A stretch of 36,222 bases of DNA from Aphanocapsa sp. GSE-SYN-MK-11-07L. Lineage in GTDB: Bacteria > Cyanobacteriota > Cyanobacteriia > Thermosynechococcales > Thermosynechococcaceae. The notes beneath the pieces were generated by a model, which saw nothing but the letters and a program-made list of their open reading frames with translations, made no database searches and had not been told where the DNA came from. This document shows, piece after piece, positions 17,285 to 25,504 of the stretch (positions are counted from its first letter, which is position 1; each line of letters starts with the position of its first letter). Position numbers and translations under genes: made by a program. The stretch lies in NCBI GenBank assembly GCA_019359715.1, contig JAHHGS010000118.1, forward strand, positions 1-36,222. The letters are read 5' to 3'.

Positions 17285-17660
17285 GAGGTCGCCACGCTTT
17301 ATTCCCTATCGGCCGGATCTGAAGGAGCTGGCTCGTCAACTGCGCCAAAACATGACTCCTGGAGAGGTGATTTTGTGGCAACACTTAAAGAAGAAGCAGA
17401 TGGGCGGCTATGATTTTGATCGACAGCGACCAATTGACAAATATATTGTTGACTTCTACTGCAAAAAGCTGATGCTGGCGATCGAGATTGACGGCAGAAG
17501 CCACGACAGCGCAGCCGCCCAGCAAAGCGATCGCGTTCGTCAAGCCCAACTAGAGGCTCTAGGTGTCAAATTTCTCCGATTTCGGGAAGCACAAGTGCGC
17601 CATCAAACCCAGTCAGTTCTGCATACCATCCAAACCTGGATTACAAAACACACCCCCTAA
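17283..17660 (+). CDS. DUF559 (Vsr-like endonuclease fold) protein
   Basis: A 125-residue DUF559 protein. The core covers LKELARQLRQNMTPGEVILWQHL, then GYDFDRQRPIDKYIVDFYC and LAIEIDGRSH, followed by LGVKFLRF. The family has a restriction endonuclease/Vsr-like fold. The Asp of YIVDFYC and the Glu of AIEIDG are in the places expected for metal-binding catalytic residues. I place the start at ATG 17283, where the usual PYRPDLKELA N-terminus begins. An in-frame ATG at 17229 would merely translate the flanking repeat. The AGGAGG site lies only 2 nt before this ATG, closer than normal. The gene plus flanks are inserted between the ABC exporter and clpB genes. Confidence 0.85.
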   Translation: MRSPRFIPYRPDLKELARQLRQNMTPGEVILWQHLKKKQMGGYDFDRQRPIDKYIVDFYCKKLMLAIEIDGRSHDSAAAQQSDRVRQAQLEALGVKFLRFREAQVRHQTQSVLHTIQTWITKHTP

Positions 17661-17664
17661 AAAA

Positions 17665-17707
17665 ATCCCCTCCCAGGAGGGGTGCCCAAAGGGCGGGGTG
17701 GGTCAAG
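17665..17707 (-). repeat. Right 43-bp inverted repeat of the DUF559 cassette
   Basis: Mirror copy of 17242-17284 with three mismatches. It begins 4 bp after the DUF559 stop codon and ends 26 bp before the clpB stop. Its CCCCTCC/GGAGGGG palindrome could also serve as a terminator for the DUF559 gene. There is no obvious target-site duplication outside the two repeats. Confidence 0.85.
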
Positions 17708-17733
17708 GATAATGCCTCTCAACGAGAGACACC

Positions 17734-20352
17734 TCAAATCGTAGTGACTTGAGATGACAGACGATTGAACTGGAGCCGTTCATTGGCCACATCGACAAAT
17801 ATCGTGTCGCCGTCGGTGAATTCGCCGCGCAGAATCGCCTTCGCGATCGCCGTTTCCAGTTCGCGCTGAATTGCCCGCTTCAGCGGTCTGGCCCCAAATA
17901 CTGGGTCGTAGCCCACCTCGACCAGAAAATCGAGGGCGGCATCGGTTAGCTTCAGGGACATCTTGCGATCGCCCAGACGACCTTGCAGGCGCTGGACTTG
18001 CAGCTTCACAATCTCGCGCAGTTGCTCCTTCAGCAGGCTGTGGAAGATGATCACTTCATCGACCCGATTTAAGAACTCTGGGCGGAAATTGGCTCGCATC
18101 GCCTCCATCACCCGCTCTTGCATTTCGGCATAGCGGCTGTCGTCGCCAGCCAAATCCAAAATGAACTGGGAGCCAATGTTGCTGGTCATGATGATCACGG
18201 CGTTTTTGAAGTCCACCGTTCGCCCTTGGGAGCCTGTCACCCGTCCATCGTCCAAAATTTGCAGCATGATGTTGAACACATCCGGGTGGGCTTTTTCAAT
18301 TTCGTCAAACAAAATTACCGCATAGGGTCGGCGTCGGATTGATTCCGTCAGTTGCCCACCTTCTTCGTAGCCAACGTAGCCGGGAGGAGCGCCGACTAGG
18401 CGAGAAACGGAGTGTTTTTCCATGTACTCCGACATGTCAATTCGCACCATTGCCTCTTCGGTGTCAAACAGGTAGGCCGCTAGGGCTTTAGCTAGCTCAG
18501 TTTTGCCGACCCCAGTCGGGCCCAAGAAAATAAAGCTGGCGATCGGACGGTTCGGGTCGGCCAGCCCGGCCCGCGATCGCTGAATCGCATCAGCCACCGC
18601 CGTCACCGCTTCTTCTTGCCCGATCACTCGCTGGTGCAGCTCATCTTCCAGGTGCAAGAGCTTTTCCATTTCCGACTCGACCAGTTTGCTGACCGGGATG
18701 CCCGTCCACTTAGAAATAATTTCGGCAATGTCAGCTTCGGTGACTTCTTCCCGCAGCAGCGTGTGGGCGCTGGTTTGGGTTTGGCTCAGCTTAGTCTCAA
18801 TCTCGTCCAGTTGGCGCTGTAAGTCGGTCAGCTTGCCGTACTTTAGCTCGGCGGCGCGGTTGAGGTTATACTCCCGCTCCGCCTGTTGAATTTCGGTGTT
18901 GACCCGATCAATTTCTTCTTTGATCGTTTGAATCTGGTCAATAATCTGCTTTTCTGACTGCCACTGAGCATTCAGGTTAGATTGCTCTTCTTTCCAGTCT
19001 GCTAGTTCTTTTTCCAGTCGCTCTAGGCGCTCTTTGGCGGCCGGAGAACTTTCTTTTTGCAGGGATAGCCGCTCCATTTCCAGTTGCAGCACTTTGCGAT
19101 CGATTTCGTCCAGCTCTTCTGGCTTGGAGGTAATTTCCATTTTCAGCTTGGCCGCCGACTCGTCCATTAAATCGATCGCCTTGTCAGGCAAAAAGCGATC
19201 GCTAATATAGCGGGTCGAGAGCACAGCCGCTGCCACCAGGGCGCTATCAGATATTTTTACCCCGTGGTGGACTTCGTAGCGCTCTTTGAGTCCGCGCAGA
19301 ATCGAAACCGTATCTTCGACACTGGGCTGGTCAATAAACACCTGCTGAAAGCGCCGTTCTAGGGCGGCGTCTTTTTCAATATATTTACGGTATTCATCTA
19401 AGGTTGTGGCGCCAATACAGCGCAGTTCGCCCCGCGCCAACATCGGTTTGAGCAGGTTGCTGGCATCCATTGAGCCTTGGGTAGCTCCAGCCCCAACCAC
19501 GGTATGAATTTCATCAATAAATAAAATAATTTGCCCGTTTGATTCTGTCACTTCCTTGAGCACGGCCTTGAGGCGCTCTTCAAATTCGCCCCGGTACTTG
19601 GCTCCAGCAATCAGCGCCCCCATGTCGAGGGTAATCAACTGCCGATCGCGGAGCGACTCTGGCACATCTCTGGCAATAATCCGCTGGGCTAAGCCTTCGG
19701 CGATCGCGGTTTTGCCCACTCCTGGCTCGCCAATTAAGACTGGATTATTTTTAGTTCTTCGAGACAAAATTTGAATCGTGCGGCGAATTTCGTCATCGCG
19801 CCCAATCACCGGGTCAAGTTTGCCTTGGCGAGCCAGTTGGGTTAAATCTCGACCGTATTTTTCTAAAGAGGCGTATTTGCCTTCTGGGTTTTGATCTGTC
19901 ACTTTTTGACTACCGCGAATTTGTTCAACAACTTCTTTTAGCTTCCGCTCATCCAGCCCAAACTCTGCCAGCAGGGCTTTGCCAAACCGATCGTCTTGGG
20001 GATAGGCCAGCAGCATGTGTTCGATTGAAATAAAATCATCGCCCAACTGCTTGCGGAAATTCTCGGCTCGATCCAGCAGCGTATCTAAACTCCGCCCCAA
20101 GTAAACTGAACTGCTGGGGTTACTCAGTTTGGGCTGGCGCTTGATAAATTCTTCTGTGCGATCGCGCAGCCGCTGGACATTCACGCCCGCCTTGTTAAAA
20201 ATACTGCTAGCCAATCCATCCTGCTCTAGCAGCGCCATCATTAGGCTTTCACTTTCAATTTGCTGCTGCTGGGCTTGCTTAACAATTTCTGGGGTGCGGA
20301 CAATCGCTTCCCAGGCTTTTTCGGTAAACTGGTTGGCATTCGTTGGCTGCAT
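17734..20352 (-). CDS. clpB: ATP-dependent chaperone ClpB
   Basis: A full-length 872-residue Hsp100 disaggregase. It has the N-terminal Clp repeat domain (about 1-145). The first AAA+ module has Walker A GEPGVGKT (208-215) and Walker B ILFIDE (276-281). The long coiled-coil M domain (about 410-525) is what distinguishes ClpB from the protease partners ClpA and ClpC. The second AAA+ module has Walker A GPTGVGKT (611-618) and Walker B VILFDE (679-684). It extracts proteins from aggregates together with DnaK. The ATG at 20352 is preceded by a clear GGAGGG site. I see no CIRCE element upstream, but a 14-bp palindrome lies about 60 bp before the start. Confidence 0.97.
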   Translation of the reverse strand: MQPTNANQFTEKAWEAIVRTPEIVKQAQQQQIESESLMMALLEQDGLASSIFNKAGVNVQRLRDRTEEFIKRQPKLSNPSSSVYLGRSLDTLLDRAENFRKQLGDDFISIEHMLLAYPQDDRFGKALLAEFGLDERKLKEVVEQIRGSQKVTDQNPEGKYASLEKYGRDLTQLARQGKLDPVIGRDDEIRRTIQILSRRTKNNPVLIGEPGVGKTAIAEGLAQRIIARDVPESLRDRQLITLDMGALIAGAKYRGEFEERLKAVLKEVTESNGQIILFIDEIHTVVGAGATQGSMDASNLLKPMLARGELRCIGATTLDEYRKYIEKDAALERRFQQVFIDQPSVEDTVSILRGLKERYEVHHGVKISDSALVAAAVLSTRYISDRFLPDKAIDLMDESAAKLKMEITSKPEELDEIDRKVLQLEMERLSLQKESSPAAKERLERLEKELADWKEEQSNLNAQWQSEKQIIDQIQTIKEEIDRVNTEIQQAEREYNLNRAAELKYGKLTDLQRQLDEIETKLSQTQTSAHTLLREEVTEADIAEIISKWTGIPVSKLVESEMEKLLHLEDELHQRVIGQEEAVTAVADAIQRSRAGLADPNRPIASFIFLGPTGVGKTELAKALAAYLFDTEEAMVRIDMSEYMEKHSVSRLVGAPPGYVGYEEGGQLTESIRRRPYAVILFDEIEKAHPDVFNIMLQILDDGRVTGSQGRTVDFKNAVIIMTSNIGSQFILDLAGDDSRYAEMQERVMEAMRANFRPEFLNRVDEVIIFHSLLKEQLREIVKLQVQRLQGRLGDRKMSLKLTDAALDFLVEVGYDPVFGARPLKRAIQRELETAIAKAILRGEFTDGDTIFVDVANERLQFNRLSSQVTTI

Positions 20353-20410
20353 GATTTCCCTCCGAGGGGGTTACGGATAGGCTACTACTGCTATTTTAGG
20401 TAGCGCTGAA

Positions 20411-20448
20411 GATCTGCGCAGATCGGTCTTCCCTCCTTTTAGATCGGT
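20411..20448. promoter_or_regulatory. Palindrome and repeated octamer upstream of clpB
   Basis: A perfect 14-bp palindrome, GATCTGCGCAGATC (20411-20424), lies about 60 bp upstream of the clpB start. The octamer AGATCGGT occurs at 20420-20427 and again at 20441-20448, 21 bp apart, close to two helical turns. It is a candidate regulator site in the 307-bp region between clpB and the divergent small gene. I see nothing else notable in that region apart from the short leader ORF near 20638. Confidence 0.35.
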
Positions 20449-20637
20449 ATCGCCGCCGCCCCAAAGCCAAAATAATCACAAATCGACGACAAATCAAAGT
20501 CTTTCTCTGGGAGGGTTACTCAGCCCTAGCGATCGAGTTTAATTTTAAAACCACTGGTCGATCGGGTGAGAAAGTGATTATCCTAAAGAATCCCTGTTGA
20601 AGTCCTTTGCAGACGGAACAACAATGGGGGAGGAGCA

Positions 20638-20673
20638 ATGCAGCAATGTTTTGCCTTAAGTGGAAATGATTAA
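20638..20673 (+). CDS. Candidate 11-codon leader ORF
   Basis: ATG 20638 is preceded by an excellent GGGGGAGGAG ribosome site and encodes MQQCFALSGND before TAA 20671-20673. Its stop overlaps the start region of the next gene (ATG 20666), whose own start has no ribosome site. This arrangement would allow translational coupling. Whether the peptide is made is unknown. Confidence 0.35.
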   Translation: MQQCFALSGND

Positions 20674-21016
20674 GCAAAAGCCAGTCGGAGCTTATTTAGT
20701 CGATGCCGGGCTGCTTTCAACCGCCCAGGTAGACGTCATTCTGGCTGACCAGCAGATGATGGAGATGCCCTTTGGCGAAATTGCCACTGCTCGCGGTTGG
20801 GTCAAGCAGCAGACTGTGGAGTACATCATGTATAGAGTTATTGAGCCGGAGCGCTTAGCTTTGTTAGAGAAAGCAGATGACCTTCGGTCTTCGATGTCGA
20901 TTCAAAAGCGGGGAGAATTACCGCCCGAAAAAACGACGCATCCGCAGAAGACAACCCTCAGCCAAGACCTGCCAACCCCGCCCCTCGATGATGATGAGGT
21001 TTCTTGGGTTGGCTAA
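20666..21016 (+). CDS. Small protein with a PilB/GspE N-terminal (MshEN-like) domain
   Basis: A 116-residue protein from ATG 20666 (a GTG at 20660 adds two residues). Residues 1-70 (VGAYLVDAGLLSTAQVDVIL, then PFGEIATARGWV) match the pattern of the N-terminal domain of type IV pilus/type II secretion ATPases, here without the ATPase. The rest is a charged, Pro-rich tail ending DDDEVSWVG, probably disordered. Similar stand-alone small proteins are common in cyanobacteria. A regulatory or adaptor role, perhaps nucleotide-responsive, is possible but unproven. A 12-bp stem terminator follows. Confidence 0.65.
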   Translation: MIKQKPVGAYLVDAGLLSTAQVDVILADQQMMEMPFGEIATARGWVKQQTVEYIMYRVIEPERLALLEKADDLRSSMSIQKRGELPPEKTTHPQKTTLSQDLPTPPLDDDEVSWVG

Positions 21017-21039
21017 ATTAAACCACAATTTGCCATAAT

Positions 21040-21074
21040 TTTGAAAGGCAGAAGCTTTGCTCCTGCCTTTCAAA
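21040..21074. terminator. Bidirectional terminator hairpin
   Basis: Perfect 12-bp inverted repeat TTTGAAAGGCAG (21040-21051) and CTGCCTTTCAAA (21063-21074) with an 11-nt loop. It lies between two convergent genes ending at 21016 and 21104, so it probably terminates both. T/A-rich sequence follows on each side. Confidence 0.75.
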
Positions 21075-21103
21075 GTAGCGCATTATTAAAGATGATAAAT
21101 TTT

Positions 21104-21337
21104 TTAGGGAAGACAATCCCAGGCTTGCCCAACCAGATCACTCAGCCAGCGGCGAGTTGATCGATCAAGTAAGCTATCCTCTGCTAAGACTTGAGACTTC
21201 AGATCCTCTAAGGATTGCCCCTCTGAGCGGGCAATATTAATCACCCCAGCGATCGCCGCCACGATTAGTTCTTCATCAATGGGTTGTTGTTGAAGTTGGA
21301 CGATTTCTTGGGGGCTGACAGGGATAGGATAGTTCAT
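21104..21337 (-). CDS. Small conserved hypothetical protein
   Basis: A 77-residue acidic protein, ATG 21337. It reads PQEIVQLQQQPIDEELIVAAIAGVINIAR, then LKSQVLAEDSLLDRSTRRWLSDLVGQAW. It is predicted helical, with no signal peptide or membrane segment. It looks like one of the small cyanobacterial proteins of unknown role. It converges on the upstream gene across the terminator hairpin. Confidence 0.6.
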   Translation of the reverse strand: MNYPIPVSPQEIVQLQQQPIDEELIVAAIAGVINIARSEGQSLEDLKSQVLAEDSLLDRSTRRWLSDLVGQAWDCLP

Positions 21338-21443
21338 AAGGATTAAAGAAAGCTGGGTTTTTGTAAATTTTTTTAAGCGAGTATTAGGGAGTGTAGCGCA
21401 TTTCTGCCGCTTGTCAATCCGCCCTTCTCATGAACGAAACAAA

Positions 21444-23513
21444 ATGCAAGAAATTCTTTATTTAGAGTTGCCGACTCCTGATACGGCTGCGGTGCAGACT
21501 TGGCTACAGTCAGACTTTAAGCCAGCTTACGGACACAAAATTAATACGACGACGGGTTGCTGTCTGGATTTTTCTGAAGCTGAGGCTGAAAGTGGCGGAT
21601 TGGGCGAACTATCGATATTTATCTGGTCACTTCAGCGCACAACCTACCTCAAGGTCTTTCGTTATTGCCAGTCAGCGGTACCGCAAGAGGATCGGATTCT
21701 AAGCGGTTTGACGGCTGACCTGCAAGCTGAGTTTCCGCACCAGTTTCCTGAGCCGCCTCCAATTAACTTTGACGAGCAGTCTATTTTTAGTGCCCTGACG
21801 AAAGACTATCCGCTGACGGTGCGCTACTTTCAGAGAATGCCCAACGGTGAAGCCGATCTAACACGAGTCTACTGGTGGGAGCAGCGCTGGCGGCAGGGAG
21901 TGCGGCATCCTCAGCAGCCCAAGCAGGTGATTTGGCAAACCCAAGTCCAAGAGATTCCAGCCGCAACTCCCCGCTACGACCTGATTTACCTGGGCGGGGC
22001 CTTGGGAGTAATCCATGCCGCGGTAATGGCACGACTGGGCTACCGAGTGCTGCTGATTGAGCGATTGCCGTTTGGGCGGATGAACCGAGAGTGGAATATT
22101 TCCCGGAGTGAATTTCAAAGCTTGATTGACTTGGGGCTATTCACCCCGGCTGAGTTTGAGAGCGTGATTGCCTGTGAGTATGAGGATGGCTTTCATAAAT
22201 TTTTTGATGCCAATAACCCAGCCCACTGTAAAGCGCCAATTTTGCAGACGCCGACGGTGCTGAATATTGCGATCGACTCTGGCAAACTGCTGCACCTGTG
22301 CGGACAAAAGCTGCGCCAGGCCGGCGGCGAAATTTGGGCCGAAACCGAGTTCATCAAAGCAGAAGTTGGCCCGCATCAGGTCTGGCTAGAAGCAACCCAT
22401 TTGCCGACTGGGCGAGAGCGGCAGGTCAGCGGCCGTTTGCTGGTGGACGCAATGGGCACCGCTTCCGCGATCGCTTGGCAAATGAACGGCGGTCGCACCT
22501 TTGATAGTGTTTGCCCAACGGTTGGGGCAGTCGTGTCTGGCTTTGATCCGGGGGTGTGGGACTCCAAGTATGGCGATGTTCTAAACAGCCACGGCGACAT
22601 TTCCCGCGGGCGGCAGTTAATTTGGGAACTGTTCCCGGCCGGTGGAGATGAGCTGACGATTTATTTATTTCACTATCATCAGGTTCACCCCAATAACCCT
22701 GGTTCTTTACTGGAAATGTACGAAGACTTTTTCACGATCCTGCCGGAGTACCGCCGCTGCGATCTGGATGCTCTGGAGTGGATTAAACCGACCTTTGGCT
22801 ATATTCCAGGACACTTTAGCGTTGGCAGCAGCGATCGGCGGGTGGCCTTCGACCGCCTGACCTCGATTGGCGATGCGGCTTCGCTCCAGTCGCCGCTGAT
22901 TTTTACTGGCTTTGGCTCCCTAGTCCGAAATATTCCGCGCTTGACGGATTTACTGGATACCGCCCTCAAGCACGACCTGCTGCGCGCCAGTGACCTAGAG
23001 CAAATTCGCGCCTACCAGAGCAATGTGGCTGTGACCTGGCTATTTTCGCGCGGGATGATGGTGCCCTTGGGACAGCACTTACCGCCGAATCGGGTGAATG
23101 CAATGCTGAATACTTTTTTTGGCATTCTGGCTGAGCAATCGCCCCAACTGGCTGAGGCGTTTATCAAAGATCGGGCGGGCTGGCTGCCGTTTAACCGAAT
23201 GGCGATTCAGGCTGCATTTAAAAACCCGACCTTGCTCTACTGGATTTGGCAAATGGTTGGCCCCAAAGACATGATTCGCTGGTTAGGCAGCTACTTTAGC
23301 TTTACGCTCGATGCCCTCTTACATTTCTTGCTGGGCGGCTGGTTTCCGCAGTTGGTGCGCTGGTGGCAGCCGTGGCTAGAGGAAGTCAATCCTGGGCTGT
23401 GGCTGTGGCTGCTAGCCCGTAGCTATGCGATCGCCTACTCGGTCGGTCAGCCCCGCTTGGAGCGATCGCTCAGGACAGAACCAATGCCCGACCCAACAGC
23501 AATCAAACTTTAG
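21444..23513 (+). CDS. CruA/CruP-type flavoprotein (lycopene cyclase family)
   Basis: A 689-residue FAD-dependent protein. The N-terminal portion includes ELSIFIWSLQRTTYLKVFRY. The Rossmann motif follows as YDLIYLGGALGVIHAAVMARLGY near residue 190, with NREWNISRSEFQSL after it. A second FAD contact lies in LTSIGDAASLQSPLIFTGFGS near residue 470. These segments match the CruA/CruP group, found in green sulfur bacteria, cyanobacteria and plastids. CruA cyclises lycopene, and CruP is a paralogue of less settled role. I cannot decide between them here. The C-terminus is Trp-rich and hydrophobic, fitting membrane association with carotenoid substrates. A TTG at 21411 would extend it by 11 residues. 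ATG 21444 gives the normal-looking start. Confidence 0.8.
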   Translation: MQEILYLELPTPDTAAVQTWLQSDFKPAYGHKINTTTGCCLDFSEAEAESGGLGELSIFIWSLQRTTYLKVFRYCQSAVPQEDRILSGLTADLQAEFPHQFPEPPPINFDEQSIFSALTKDYPLTVRYFQRMPNGEADLTRVYWWEQRWRQGVRHPQQPKQVIWQTQVQEIPAATPRYDLIYLGGALGVIHAAVMARLGYRVLLIERLPFGRMNREWNISRSEFQSLIDLGLFTPAEFESVIACEYEDGFHKFFDANNPAHCKAPILQTPTVLNIAIDSGKLLHLCGQKLRQAGGEIWAETEFIKAEVGPHQVWLEATHLPTGRERQVSGRLLVDAMGTASAIAWQMNGGRTFDSVCPTVGAVVSGFDPGVWDSKYGDVLNSHGDISRGRQLIWELFPAGGDELTIYLFHYHQVHPNNPGSLLEMYEDFFTILPEYRRCDLDALEWIKPTFGYIPGHFSVGSSDRRVAFDRLTSIGDAASLQSPLIFTGFGSLVRNIPRLTDLLDTALKHDLLRASDLEQIRAYQSNVAVTWLFSRGMMVPLGQHLPPNRVNAMLNTFFGILAEQSPQLAEAFIKDRAGWLPFNRMAIQAAFKNPTLLYWIWQMVGPKDMIRWLGSYFSFTLDALLHFLLGGWFPQLVRWWQPWLEEVNPGLWLWLLARSYAIAYSVGQPRLERSLRTEPMPDPTAIKL

Positions 23514-23529
23514 ACCTTAGACATAAGCC

Positions 23530-23838
23530 GTGTATATTGAGTGGCTGCGCTTTCGAGTTCAACCAGAACTGCGAGAAAAATTTGTGATGGTGGATGCTGA
23601 AGTTTGGACGGCTGATCATGTCAAGCGGAAAGGCTTTCTTAAAAAAGAGGTTTGGATTAGTCCCCACAACCTAGACGAGCTGGCAATTGTGATCACCTGG
23701 GCCACCGCCGACGACTGGTTTACAATTCCGAAGCCAGAGCTGGAAGCGACCGAAGCTGAATTTGCCCAGGCTTTTGGCGGTGAGTACAAGCTAACTGAGT
23801 CGGCTGCCTATCAAGTTCGCAAAACTTTTCAGCCTTGA
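23530..23838 (+). CDS. TIGR03792-type cyanobacterial small protein
   Basis: A 102-residue protein with a GTG start at 23530, 16 bp after the CruA/CruP-type gene. The pattern IEWLRFRVQPELREKFVMVDAEVW, then GFLKKEVWISPHN and a C-terminal YQVRK, fits the TIGR03792 family of cyanobacterial proteins. These have a ferredoxin-like dimeric fold similar to ABM monooxygenases. Its function is unknown. The short spacing suggests one transcript with the upstream gene. Confidence 0.78.
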   Translation: MYIEWLRFRVQPELREKFVMVDAEVWTADHVKRKGFLKKEVWISPHNLDELAIVITWATADDWFTIPKPELEATEAEFAQAFGGEYKLTESAAYQVRKTFQP

Positions 23839-23881
23839 CCAGCGTGAGTTGGCGATCGCCAGTTAGCATAAATTTTGAAAC

Positions 23882-24487
23882 TCAATCACTATGGGCGTAA
23901 TAAATAATTGCTAGAAATCGGATCGGCAGTTTAATTAAACCCTCTGGTCCGTGGGGAATGTCGCCCCGAAAGGTAAGAGAATCACCGGGTTCGAGTAGAT
24001 AAGTGTGCTGCCCATGCCGATACTCGACTTTGCCTTCCAGCATGTAAATAAACTCAGTCCCCGGATGCTCAAAGGTAGGAAAGACCTCGGAAGCATCGTC
24101 CATTTCAATTAAGAATGGCTCAAATAGCTTGGTCTGACCGCGATCGTAGGCCAAAAGCTTGTAGGTATGCCCCCGCTTGGTACCCCGCCGCACCACTTCC
24201 ATTGCGGCTGTCGCTTTCACCAGTTGGGCACCGCCTTCCGGCACGTTGTAGTCTCGAAACAGTGTGGCTAAGGAAACACCGAGGGCATTGGCAATTTTTT
24301 CAAGGGTGTCTAGGCTGGTCGAAGCTTGAGCATTCTCAATCTTGGACAGCATGCCCCGTGACAGCGGAATTCGCTCCGCCACGTCAGCGATCGTCAAGCC
24401 GTGCTTCTGGCGCAGGGTACGGATGGTATTCCCCAAGTAGCGGGACAGGGCATCAGCATCGCTGAGATTGGGCAGAGCATTAATCAT
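23882..24487 (-). CDS. XRE-family regulator with C-terminal cupin domain
   Basis: A 201-residue transcription factor. A helix-turn-helix of the XRE/SinR type covers residues 16-72 (LRQKHGLTIADVAERIPLSRGMLSKIE). A small-molecule-sensing cupin covers about 110-198 (HPGTEFIYMLEGKVEYRHG, then LLEPGDSLTFRGDIPHG). Relatives such as PuuR control amine or amino-acid catabolism. It is divergent from purU across 135 bp and faces the long sox/glx cluster, so it is the obvious candidate regulator of that cluster. The ligand, perhaps an amine or pathway intermediate, is inference. Confidence 0.9.
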   Translation of the reverse strand: MINALPNLSDADALSRYLGNTIRTLRQKHGLTIADVAERIPLSRGMLSKIENAQASTSLDTLEKIANALGVSLATLFRDYNVPEGGAQLVKATAAMEVVRRGTKRGHTYKLLAYDRGQTKLFEPFLIEMDDASEVFPTFEHPGTEFIYMLEGKVEYRHGQHTYLLEPGDSLTFRGDIPHGPEGLIKLPIRFLAIIYYAHSD

Positions 24488-24539
24488 TGGTTTGACAGTT
24501 TGACGAAGCGGGCTGCGATCGCTCTATGCATCATATCAG

Positions 24540-24593
24540 GAAACTATGTTGACTTTTAAGCAACTTTGATCGAACATGGTTAAACAAAGTTTC
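24540..24593. promoter_or_regulatory. Candidate operator between the XRE-cupin gene and purU
   Basis: In the divergent intergenic region, GAAACTATGTT (24540-24550) is the near-exact inverse of AACAAAGTTTC (24583-24593), 10 of 11 positions, with arm centres about 43 bp apart. A TTGACT hexamer at 24549-24554 could be a -35 element for the plus-strand cluster, though the -10 match is weak. This suggests operator-promoter overlap for the adjacent XRE-cupin regulator. Confidence 0.35.
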
Positions 24594-24622
24594 TTGTCAA
24601 GAATTTTCTGCTCTCCCCAGCC

Positions 24623-25483
24623 GTGTCATCAACCAGACATTACACGTTAACGCTGTCCTGCCCCGATCGAGTTGGAGTTGTCGCTGCCGTTAGCTCCTTC
24701 ATTGCTAGCCACAATGGCTGGATTACGGAAGCCCAACACCATGCTGACTGGGAGCAGAAGCGGTTCTTTATGCGCCAAGAAGTTTTGGCGGAGTCATTGC
24801 CGTTTGAGACGGGTGAGTTTTGTCAGCGGTTTCAGGCGATCGCTGAACCCTTTCAGATGGACTGGCGGCTGACAGATTCCGCTCAGAAAAAACGGGTGGT
24901 GATTTTGGTCTCTAAGTTTGGGCATTGCCTCTATGAGCTGCTAGCCAGTTGGCAGAGCGGCGATTTAGAGGTCGAAATTGCGGGCGTGATCTCTAATCAC
25001 GAGGTTTTTCAGAAGTTTGTTGAGTGGCACGAAATTCCCTTTTACTATGTGCCCGTGACGCTAGAAACCAAGTCTGCTGCCTATGAGAAAGTCATGTACT
25101 TGTATGAAGCGTTAAAGGGCGATGTGATGGTGCTGGCTCGCTATATGCAGGTGCTTTCAGCCCAAATCTGCGATCGCTATCCGGGGCAAATTATTAACAT
25201 TCATCACTCATTTTTGCCGTCGTTTGTCGGAGCCAAGCCCTATCATCAGGCCTACGCGCGGGGGGTGAAGCTGATTGGGGCAACCTGCCACTACGTCACC
25301 TCTGAGCTAGATGCCGGGCCAATTATTGACCAGGACGTAATTCGGATTGACCACACTGATGCGGTGGATGACCTGATTCGCTATGGCAAAGACATTGAGA
25401 AAACAGTTTTGACGCGGGGGTTACGCTATCACATTCAAGACCGGGTGTTGCTGCACGGCAACAAGACGGTTGTATTTAAGTAA
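24623..25483 (+). CDS. purU: Formyltetrahydrofolate deformylase PurU
   Basis: A 286-residue enzyme that hydrolyses 10-formyl-tetrahydrofolate to formate and tetrahydrofolate. The N-terminal ACT domain (about 7-85) begins TLSCPDRVGVVAAVS. The C-terminal formyltransferase domain has the catalytic residues Asn192 and His194 in NIHHSFLPS and Asp230 in ELDAGPII. GTG start at 24623. It is first in the plus-strand cluster, 21 bp before the soxB-like gene. Near sarcosine-oxidase-type genes PurU is used to drain one-carbon units from folate. It is likely the exit point here for carbon from methyl groups. Confidence 0.95.
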   Translation: MSSTRHYTLTLSCPDRVGVVAAVSSFIASHNGWITEAQHHADWEQKRFFMRQEVLAESLPFETGEFCQRFQAIAEPFQMDWRLTDSAQKKRVVILVSKFGHCLYELLASWQSGDLEVEIAGVISNHEVFQKFVEWHEIPFYYVPVTLETKSAAYEKVMYLYEALKGDVMVLARYMQVLSAQICDRYPGQIINIHHSFLPSFVGAKPYHQAYARGVKLIGATCHYVTSELDAGPIIDQDVIRIDHTDAVDDLIRYGKDIEKTVLTRGLRYHIQDRVLLHGNKTVVFK

Positions 25484-25504
25484 GCGCTGCTTTTAGAGGA
25501 CTGT

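Noticed and set aside
20353-20659. CIRCE heat-shock element upstream of clpB
   Set aside because: The TTAGCACTC-N9-GAGTGCTAA pattern is not present.
24488-24622. NtcA nitrogen-control box (GTA-N8-TAC) in the purU upstream region
   Set aside because: I looked for it because of the nitrogen-related cluster and found no matching spacing.
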